Source: Manduca sexta (Eukaryota; Arthropoda; Insecta; Lepidoptera; Sphingidae). From it: DNA of 64,000 bases. This document shows, one piece after another, positions 54,511 through 64,000 of this stretch. Numbering within the stretch: the first letter of the stretch is position 1; each line of letters starts with the position of its first letter. A program made the position numbers and the translations under genes. The stretch spans positions 8,289,556-8,353,555 of the forward strand of contig NC_051116.1 of the NCBI RefSeq assembly GCF_014839805.1, read 5' to 3'. The notes under the pieces are model-generated. The model did not search any database and was not told the origin of the DNA. It saw nothing but the letters and a program-made list of their open reading frames with translations.

Positions 54511-56234
54511 CCCTACAAGTAGAAGGCCCTGTGCGTTTGCTCCCATCGCTATCCCCTGAGTCCCCACTGTCTAAAATATGTGCCAAATTTCAACAAAATC
54601 TATATAGAAGTTTATTCGTTAGTATAAATCCAAATAACATCATGAATATTCGCGTATTGATATCAGCAAAATACTAAGGTTTCAGATATGCAAAATGAAA
54701 TTGGAAGCGCATAGCCGCCCCGCAAATAATAATACTTAATAACATTAAATAAGCCGGTTAAGTCTCAAAGTGGGCCCGGCTCGCGCGGGGAATCCCCACA
54801 AATCCGGTTAAGCCCCGGTCCAACACACCGCGCGGTCGTAAAGAAAGCCCGGCTTCTTTTGATGTAAAAGTCTTTTAAAATTAAAACGCGACATCGCAAG
54901 CCAGTGTTGTGATATGCTCTCGCGTTTCGTTTTTAAATATTACAATTTACTTTAAAAAGTTTTGAAAGAACGCGAGTTTTCGAATGTTCTCGTGGTGAGT
55001 GAATATATTTTATTAAGTTCTAAGTTTTTGAAAGAATTTTCGAATGTAAAATGCGACTGCATTTAAAGTGTCTGAAGAAAGTATAATAGGAATAATATAC
55101 AACATCAAACTTGGAATTTCTAGAGACGTAAAAATACGAAAGTTCAATATTTGCATAAAAGATGTTTAAATGTATAATCTTACAAATAATATGGATGCGA
55201 AGTTGGCGAATAACTTTAGACGTTTGGAAGAAATATATCTATGCATATTATAAAACAAAGTCCCCTAAAAGCTACGTACCGAATGGAATAAATTTTCTCA
55301 AAATCTATTGAACGGATCTTTATACGGTTTTTACTAAAATAATTACAATTCTTGGAGAAGGTTTAGGTTAATAGTACATTACGGTTTTATGTAAATTGAC
55401 TGAAATATAACGATTATTGTTGAAGAGATCGCGTGGTAAAAAATCTCGTGGGTAGGGATATATGCAGGAAAATCTTTGCGACATACTGATTATGACGCGG
55501 GCGCAGCCGCGAATCAAGGGAAGTATAGATTCGTTTTTAGATGTATAGAGATTAATCACTTCTCCGTAAAACAGACTTTAAACTAAAACAACTTTCAATG
55601 TTAAACAAATAAAACAAAATAACATAGTTATGTTTCGAAACACATTTAATCAAAAACATTCACTCAAAACATACAAAAGCGGATCAAGTTTCACATACGA
55701 AATCCAATCGTGCCAAAATTGTTTACACGACACACAAAATAACCGAATCAAAACGGCAAACGTGGAGTTTTTGTTGCGTACGCACGATATAAACGCTCGT
55801 ATTCACTGTGCGATTTATAATACGCATTAGGCTTATGCACACGAATTTTGATCGAACTAACAACATATTATAAGGCCCCCCCCCCCCTCCAAGCCTACGA
55901 GGCAATGCTTGTACGCTCGGTTTTCGCACCAAATGCACGCCCATGTATGGCGGTCATAGGCACACATTCAAGTGTGTATACCGCGTGGTTGACAACACAT
56001 TGAGGTCTATAAGAGCCCTATTTCCCTTCCTTTTTCCCCTACACCAATCCTAGCAAGTTCCCATTCTCCCCCACTGTTAATTCCACCATATCCTTCTCCA
56101 CTCTCTTTTGGGCATCTGCTCACGCCTATACACAAAAAACATCATACGTTACAAACGCAGTAGACCCTTAATTGTGATTACTTGCAAGAAATAACCATCT
56201 CACCAGTCGACACTTCATCGAGCATCACGTGCAG

Positions 56235-56657
56235 CAGTGAGGAAGGGTCGATATATCCCGATTCCTACCGGCTTCCCTTTTGTAACTTATGTAAAATCTA
56301 ATATATCATTGTAACAATCATTAACAATCATGTATCATTGTAACAAATTTATAAAAGGTTCTATATCATAGTTATGTTTGCTTCGTAATTATTAGTTGGT
56401 AGATTTTAGTTTTAATTTGTCTTTTTGTATAATATTAACATTGCGTACTAATTTGTGAGTGTTGTGTACTCCTATAATTGGTACACACATCAGAATGTGA
56501 CTTTATTACTTTCATGTTACAAACAAGAAATGTGTGTACTGTTGGAGGACCATATTTAAAAAAATAAATAACAATTTTCAAATCATATTTATGCATATCT
56601 GTAGTACCTATATGTTGTGTCGGATTCCCTTTCCAAAAATGTCACTCTTCGCCACTG
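56235..56657 (+). mobile_element. hAT-type MITE (family E) with 8-bp TSD (copy B)
   Basis: Counterpart of 42653..43075, also 423 bp, with ACGTGCAG at 56227..56234 and 56658..56665. Confidence 0.88.
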
Positions 56658-57944
56658 ACGTGCAGTGAGTTCCAGTGACGATGCATTTATACAACTCGAT
56701 TCCTACCGGCTTCCCTTTAAGATTTATTTACGTTTATTTTAGTTTTATATTAAATTTGTCGCGATATGTTAACTAAAGCACTTCTTTTGCCTCGCGTTAC
56801 CATTAAAAATATCACAATTTTTTCACTTTACTCTGCTCATATAAAGAAGAATCAAGTACAAATTAGATCAGACACCTTACCATTACGCAGCGCAATGGAC
56901 GCGTATCCTAAACGAACTTCACGTAAACAAACCAACTTGTAATTACTTTTCGGCAACTCCTGTCTTAGTTTATAGGTCGAGATGAGAGGATTTATTCTCT
57001 ATTTCGCTCTTTCTTACCGAGAGTAACATAGATATTGTTATCTTTATTTATGGGATTTCGTAGTATTGACATTATGGAATATTACAATGAAGTTATGCTA
57101 TTTAGGGTAGTATTAATAAATCAATCTTAACTTTGACTAAGAACTTAAGTAGACGATTAATATATTGAACTATGCAAAACAATTATTTCGAATTGGTAAG
57201 AAATATTTGCGATGCACACGAGTGCTTCGGTGTAAGAATTGAATTCGTTGTTAAGCCGTATCATCGTTCGTTGAGCTACATATTTGATTTCTTCATTAAG
57301 AACCTTTTTAAAATATCCAAATACAAAAAAACTACGAAATAAAAATACAAAAAGCATAAGGATCAAGCAGCCATAACTATGAGAAGCGAAAAGTATCAAG
57401 CAGTAAAAAAAAATTTGGCAGTGGTTAACGCACACTGAGATATCGCAACGTGTAGCATTCGCGGCAGGACAATTAATCTTCATAAATTTATGAGAGAAAT
57501 AGACGCGACAAGAAAGAACACTAAAAATATTGCCTGAAATAATTTCAAGTCTATTGACGTTCAAATATTAATATAAAAGCATCGTAAGTAATTTTCACGA
57601 TAGCAACTTTTTTGCTAGACGCTTTCTTTATTACAATTTCAAAATTCGAACAGCTCAACATTTTTTTCTCGATAATGTTCACACTCAATGCTGCACGTTG
57701 CGATACAATATTAATTGATGTGTGCTATACTTTAATACGTTAATGTAGTGTTTCGAACAATCATGTGTTTAATAGAGTTCGGTTCAATTAAATGATTAAG
57801 TAAGCGATGTTATGTGGTATAAATGCGACGAATATTCTATGCATTTGTCATCCAAATACATTCGATTTTATATATCACAATGCTTAGTATGATACTAGCA
57901 TTTTAATTTAATTGACAATAAGGAGAGACATAGAAAAATCCTTT

Positions 57945-58075
57945 TTTTTTTACGTGCACAACTATTTGACCCCACTGCACCTGATGGTAAGTGGAGTGGG
58001 GACCAATAAAATGTCGACTGACGAGAGATGATTACCCCTCGACAGTCGACACAATTATGCCGGCCTGTTGGACAT
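57945..58075 (+). repeat. Family S3, 3'-truncated (copy B)
   Basis: Counterpart of 44460..44600. The core here is closer to the other family members (CCTCGACAGTCGACACAATT) than in A. Confidence 0.7.
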
Positions 58076-58469
58076 TTTTAACAATTCTGACTCATGTTTA
58101 TGTATGTTACAATAATACATTGAAATTTGAACTATTAATTACTATGTACACCGTGTATATGTATTATATACTATAAGACCGCACTTTTTTTTCTTATACA
58201 TTCTAAATTTTGTAAACAAAATATATAAAAAAATCATAGCATACCGGACTGTCCTAGTGCAGTGATTTATGCAATTTATATCTACATTATAAATAATATG
58301 GTCCAATATTGACATAAAATAAATCAGTAAAAGCATTATCGCCAGGATAGCTTGCCTCAAAAGTAGCTTTGGATGTAAGCTTTATTAGGAAGGCGAAAGT
58401 TCTTTAACCTGACAACGGCATGACATATTGTGCATGGACATATAATAAAAAGCTAAAGAATGTGACTCC

Positions 58470-58985
58470 TATTTCTGTAACGATGAAGAAAAAATATAGT
58501 AAGGAAATCTGAACCTTAGAATCCTACATTAGAATTTCGAGGGTATGAGAAATTTTATTTTTATTGCTTTGAATGATGAGGCAAGCTTCCCGTTCGCCTG
58601 AAGGTAAGCGATACGACCGCCCATAAACAGAAGAAACATCATCAAACCTCTTGAATAACAAAGTATTGTTTGGTATTCCACTGCGCTCGTCATCCTGAGA
58701 CATGAGATGTTAAGTCTTATTATGTCCAGTAGTTACACTGACTACAATGTCCTTCACACAACAGTGACTACAAACTGCTGCTTGGCGGCAGAAATAGACA
58801 TTGCAGTGGTACCTACCCAGGCGGACTCTCACATATGAGAGACCTACCAACAGTAAATCTGCCTACAGTAGGCAGATATTGAGTAATATAGAGTTTTTTT
58901 TTCGACTAATATGTAGAGATTGCTCTCAATATTGGAGGAGTCCCGTGCTCAGCAGTGAGACAGTATATAATACAAGTTGGTATTA
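58470..58985 (+). mobile_element. S1 SINE interrupted by family F (copy B)
   Basis: Counterpart of 44985..45520, with F at 58551..58855. Followed by a (TATG)n run one unit longer than in A. Confidence 0.65.
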
Positions 58986-61900
58986 ATGTATGTATGTATG
59001 TACTAACATCGAAGTCATCTCTCCCAAAATCAATGATCAATGCACAGAACATCCGTCGCAAAGTATCAAAAAGGTTTAGTTATCTTGAGAAAAGTCAAAG
59101 AAACTCAATAATGATGAGAAAAACTCAAAACACAAGCGCAAGATAGATGAAGGCTCTTAAATCAATAGAATAGATAAAGTTCCAGGCGCAGATTTAGGTT
59201 CAGGGGAGACAATATCATTAATCTTAGAATTGTAACGTTCAATGTCGGGACGTTTGATTTCGAATCGTCGATAAAAAATTTAGGTTAGTATTTCAATTCG
59301 AATTAATGGACTAATAACGTAAGCCGTTTGCAGAATACATTTTAACAACGAAAAATATTGTGGTAATATTTTTAATTCCAAAAATATTAATTTATTTAAT
59401 AAAAGAGAATATGCAAATTGCTCGTTATTTAGTTAATATAATATATTCATTGGGGGTCATGAACCCCTTAAATCACCTAAATCCGTGCCTGAACCTTATC
59501 ATAAAAGAAATATTACTAATTAATAAAATATCGCTTCACGCCATGGACAATAAAATAATTATCAAAAATATTGAAAATATTGATTTAAGGTGTAAAAAAA
59601 ATACTCACATGTGTAATCCCAACTGTCTTGATCATTTTTGAACACGTTCAGTCTCTCAGGCTGCAACAAACGGACAGACAAAAATTATTTTAATTATATA
59701 ATCATAGATATTATGCACAAAAGTGGTATGGGATAACTTACTACTTTTACACACATTTTAAGTAAATACAGTGCATTTAAATAGAAATATAAACAGACAA
59801 GATGACCATCTCTTAATGAAAGGCGTAAAGGGCAAAAATATGATTTATTTTTAAAACATCGGCTTAAAAGACCAATAGAATGAGCACAAAAATATACACA
59901 CATTTCCCAACTATTTAAAAAAAAGAATAATAAACCATCGAATGGAATATTTTAAAAAGTAATTCGAATTTCGAATTAATTTAAATAACTATCCAGAAAA
60001 TATATTCGAAATATGAATAAGTCGTAAATACCGCGTAATTTAAATTGTAAGAATAAATTGTACAGTTAAACAAATAGCATGCAGTAATGCAAAGCATTCG
60101 AGCGTTACATAAAAACGTAAGTAATTTTAATGTGGCCCATAAATGTGAATGCGACGACTACTGGCCGACATCCATGTGACAGTTGAGATCGATTCGGTGT
60201 TGAAACTAAAAATAATGTATTACGATTTTTGTGTATGGTGGCGCGTATTATAAAGATATGGTATTTATTTTAATATTGTATTCCAGAATTAACAAAGCTT
60301 AATTATTCCAACCTAAACTTTGTACACATAGAAGGGAAAGTAATTTAATTATATTATTAAATAACCTATAAAATAATACCAACGCTTGTATATTATTTAG
60401 CAAACGTTTCTAGTCAATTAATTCCAGTTATTTTGTATGTTACAAAATTGTATGTTACATCACGCCTGTGTTCCCAAAAGAGTAGGCAAAGATGCAACCA
60501 GGGCACGGGCACATTTCGTCTGCGTATTCTCCCTCAGAGTGATGGCATGCCACGTACAAAACACAACTACGCCACCGCGGCATTTTGTATAATACATATA
60601 TTTATGTTGTATAGCACTTCATTTTGTTTTTTATTGGTCGTTGGCAACCACAATTCCTCTGGAACTATTATTATAAATTTGAGTCGAAGATAGCAATGTA
60701 GCAGTGGCGAAGATCAATATTACCCGAGTCCTGACGACTTCCCTTTCGTAATTCAAGTAAAATCTAATTAGTACTATGTAGACCGCATTAATGCATATGA
60801 GTACCTAAGTATATGTTGCGTCGTGTGTAGCAAGCTCTTTTCCCACACGCAAATAACTCATTCGCATTTGCACAATCTCTACTATAAAAAAAAAACTGTC
60901 AAATCCAACTTGCCCCACCACTATTCCTTATACTGCGACCACGCTCGCGTACCCCGCACAACACGATCGTCCAATTTTTTCGTTACACACTACGCGGCTA
61001 AAATTTTTATTATCCCTTGTTTTACGTACCGTGAATATATATGGGTTAGCATTGCGCCGCGCCGCGGGGAGGGCGGCCGGCAAAGTTGCTTTTTTTATGC
61101 CGGCAATAAAATGCTAGGCTGTTTCGTCGAGTTAAGTATATTTTTATTTACGGAACTATATGACTTGTTTAAATAGTAATTTAGGTTATGTTTTATTGTT
61201 TAATATTTTGTAGAGGTTTTAGGGAATTGTAGAGACTTTTTATGATAGTTTTTTTTATTTTTCTGAAATTCGCCTGGCTACTAAGTTGATTACTCAAGTC
61301 ATGAAAATATAAATATAATGGAGGTATTCTTATTGAAGAAATATGCATAATGCATATTCTTTATTAATCGTTAAAATCTGATGAAAAATTCACAACTTAT
61401 AAGCCACTGAAATTAGGTAGTAGCGGTGAGTGTCGAAAAACAGAAAAAAGACGAAATACTTGCATGTGACGTCAGCGGGCATTACGATGCGTGCGAATGA
61501 AAGAGATGGAGCGATATCCCCACTCCTGCACGTAGCAATATTTGAAATTTGAATTACTACCTCATTTCTTATCGAATTTTAATGCCGTTTTCACAGAAAG
61601 ATTTCTTTTTTGTACTAATTGCTGTTACATATTAAAGAATGCATAAAATCAAACAAAGTCAAATACCCTACTGACGTATATTTATTCACTGACAGCCAAC
61701 TAACACACGGCAACGTAAAAGGTTTCACTGTTCAGGCTTGCCTTAGACTATAATCGACCTACGAGACTATGTTTAAGCTTAAAGCTCGGACATGTCTAAG
61801 AGCTTACGATATCCGTTACATACAGGAACGCTGCTCCGTAAAGGCTAATGATGCGGGCTGTGGGAAGAGAGGGGTTGGGCAGGAGAGGGATCCACTGCAA

Positions 61901-63281
61901 ATATGTGGATTGTCATTATGCGTCTGTACAACTCGCATCTTTAGAAATAACGTGACTTAACCCAAAAAAGACGATTTGTGGGAAACAAATAAATAAAAAA
62001 TTAAAATAATATACAATGCAGTAAATTGGGCGGTCGTCGAAAGTGATAATCTCAGTTTCTCTTCTATATATTTGTTAAGAAAAATAAAAACAAAAACCGC
62101 GATACAATCTGGAAAATTAGTTTAATTTCAATATAATTTTGTCTTTTTCTCGTCATAGGATTATACAGCATGCTTTTTTTTAACAAAATCAGAAAATATC
62201 ATATAAATTTTGAGTTAGTTGAATTTAGTTCTAAGTTGCGAACTGTAATATAACTTAATCATCTTTATGTTCAGTATTTAGACGTGGATTTGTATTGATT
62301 TGTATGATTCCTTGGGTTCGATACCCGAAACATGTTTGTATAATTTTATTCTCCTGTTTGTTTGTTTTTTTTCATTTTGGTATTTTTGTACGTGCACTGT
62401 AAAGTGATCCCTCTGCACCTGATGGTAAGTGAAGTGGGGGGGTCCAATAGAATGTCAACTGTTAATACAATTATGCCGGCCTGTTGGAACCGGATATACA
62501 CAGTCTGATCCCGAAACGCGACACACGTGGCTATGGCGAGTTTCAACACCTTGTGCACGGCGGTCGCTATCCGGGCGGATATAAAATATATCCTAACACC
62601 ACGGAATTTGCTGATTATACTAGGCATTTTTATATTTATTTATTATTACATCAAAACGAAACCCAAAGTATTCCCTTCACGATTAACGTTAAAAACTATC
62701 CCGAGATCAAAGGAGAGGGAGACCGACCGCGCACAATATTTAATTTAATTTCTTTCACAATTCAACTTTGAAGCCACACAAGTGGGCCCCGAGCGGCCGA
62801 GCGCGGGACCAAACAATTTAATGTTGCACAAAGACGCACAAACGAACCGGACTCAGCCCGCTGTTGGTACGGCGGGGCGTTTTGCGTGCGTGATTGTATT
62901 ATAATGTCTAGGGTAGTGTTAGGATTATTGATTTATCGCGAAAGTGGACCGATCAGCAGTGGCGAAAGGTGAAATTTTCCGAAAAGGAACCCGACACAAC
63001 ATATAGCTACTAATATGCATAAATGCGTTTTGTAAATCGTTATAATGGTAATTAAATTCTACATAAAGAGAAGCCGGCGAACATCTGGTTATATGGACCC
63101 TTCTCCTTTGCCAAAGTTTTTTGAGATGCTTACGAATGGCTTATTTGGATTGGTTTATTGTTGAAGTCGGATATCAGATTAAGATTGAGATTGTTTAATA
63201 AAAAGGTGTAAACGGTGAGTTAGCACGCTGTTTGAATAGCAGAGAGTTTTGTGATGTGAGACAGTTTGGGCAGTGGTGTGT

Positions 63282-63365
63282 TGATCTTCTGTCTGTAAGC
63301 AGTGTGCTACTGTTGAGTTGGATTGGAAATATAGACTTTTCGATTTAATTATTTCATAAAATCAA
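63282..63365. other. Single-copy sequence beyond the duplicated block
   Basis: First sequence with no counterpart in copy A, because A ends at the gap. AT-rich, no features. Confidence 0.4.
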
Positions 63366-63425
63366 CACGCCCCGCTGCACGCCCCGCCGCACGCTCCGCT
63401 TCACGCTCGGCCAATATGACGTCGG
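63366..63425. promoter_or_regulatory. GC-box array with CCAAT and CRE-like site
   Basis: Four tandem 11- to 12-bp units: CACGCCCCGCTG, CACGCCCCGCCG, CACGCTCCGCTT and CACGCTCGGCC (63366..63412). The first two resemble Sp1/KLF GC boxes. They run into CCAAT (63411..63415) and TGACGTCG (63418..63425). This resembles a proximal promoter. Direction and transcription start are not determined. The 63-codon frame at 63435..63626 is not convincing. Confidence 0.35.
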
Positions 63426-63673
63426 CTTTACTTTGTGGTACAAATGACTCGGCTCGATTCTCCAAGGAGGACTCTCACTCCCTATAAAGCGACGTTTCGA
63501 ATGCGAGTGCCGTTTTATATAAATACCTATACAATTATACGTGTTTGTTTCGAGGATAAAAATAAGATATTTCTTGAAAACTTATTACGAACGTTTTCGA
63601 AGGAAAAATGGGAAAAGTTCTTCTAATACATAAGAATAATACGGGATGACTTGATTATAATAATTGTCTTTAA

Positions 63674-63924
63674 GGCGATACCTCAAGGTCCATTTTCATA
63701 CATTTTGTTTCGGCTTTAATCTGGGTAACTAAACAAGTATTGGCAAGTAAAGAATTTAAATTCACGTCTAGTTAGTGATTAGTTCTCACAGTTGAAAGAA
63801 AAATGTAAAAATAATTAATAATCATGGATATTTCTGCCTTTAAAATTTCGTCATATTAAATTTGTTTAGTTACCCAGATTAAAGGCGAAACAAAATGTAT
63901 GAAAATGGACCTTGAGGTATCGCC
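63674..63924. mobile_element. MITE with 68-bp inverted ends and TTAA target
   Basis: 63669..63736 and 63862..63929 are inverted repeats with one mismatch (GGCGATACCTCAAGGTCC ... GGACCTTGAGGTATCGCC). TTAA lies at both outer boundaries (63670..63673 and 63925..63928), fitting TTAA-targeting superfamilies such as piggyBac or Kolobok. 251 bp, non-coding interior. Near-identical arms indicate youth or strong pairing constraint. Confidence 0.75.
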
Positions 63925-64000
63925 TTAAACTGTGGTTAAATACGAGAAGTTTTAATACCCAAGCACTGCATAGCACTAGCAATGCATTTAACATCTCGAG

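Larger units (their letters stand above)
50307..63281 (+). repeat. Copy B of the ~13-kb duplicated block
   Basis: 12,975 bases matching 36268..49806. It begins AAATCCCACTAAGATTTAAG right at the gap edge and its homology stops at 63281, exactly where copy A runs into the gap. It lacks the S1 at 38471..38807, has a different structure at 51915..52260, and has extra sequence at 53030..53130. Corresponding features: CRE/ETS cluster 50393..50490, S3 54175..54415, CpG patch 54705..54860, Helitron 55238..55520, F 58551..58855, S3 62385..62600, E 62956..63110. Confidence 0.93.

Noticed and set aside
36268..63281. A biological tandem duplication creating a new gene cluster
   Set aside because: Both inner edges coincide with the assembly gap and no complete gene lies inside, so unmerged haplotypes explain it better.

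Overview
This is AT-rich, gene-poor eukaryotic DNA, almost certainly from a lepidopteran (moth or butterfly). The evidence is the repeat content: two tRNA-derived SINE families (called S1 and S2 here), Helitron-like elements ending in a GC hairpin plus CTAG|T, a hAT-type MITE with CAGTGGCGAA ends, 3' ends of RTE-type LINEs that finish in ATG repeats, and other short families repeated many times on both strands. Nothing resembles bacterial operons, CRISPR arrays or a complete protein-coding gene. Every long reading frame is explained by repeats, an assembly gap, or chance. The best host coding sequence is one 84-nt internal exon on the minus strand (2772..2855).

Layout. 1..36267 is single-copy background (probably intronic or intergenic) packed with transposon relics, many nested: a Helitron in a hAT MITE (17100..17430), a SINE in another repeat (9641..10305), and a three-level nest (21020..21599). 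A 1.2-kb foldback element (30258..31470) with ~375-bp inverted arms carries a fragment of a cysteine-containing protein gene. 28405..29058 is an unassigned GC-rich insertion.

36268..49806 and 50307..63281 are two diverged copies of the same ~13-kb sequence in the same orientation. They are separated by exactly 500 Ns, and copy A ends and copy B begins at the gap edges. This is the signature of two overlapping contigs or haplotypes that were scaffolded instead of merged, so it is more likely an assembly duplication than a biological one. The pair therefore works as an allele comparison. It shows a SINE insertion with its target-site duplication in A and the empty site in B, a complex rearrangement, and a 94-bp repeat-mediated indel. 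The last 719 bases are single-copy and hold a GC-box/CCAAT/CRE-like cluster and a small TTAA-flanked MITE.

The sequence mostly records transposon activity. SINEs supply RNA polymerase III promoter boxes. S2 appears to share its 3' tail with a LINE whose reverse-transcriptase C-terminus is at 26735..26848, suggesting that LINE mobilised it. Promoter-like clusters (36354..36450, 41130..41290, 63366..63425) are the main candidates for host regulatory DNA. Family assignments rest on sequence features and remembered family knowledge, with no database search.
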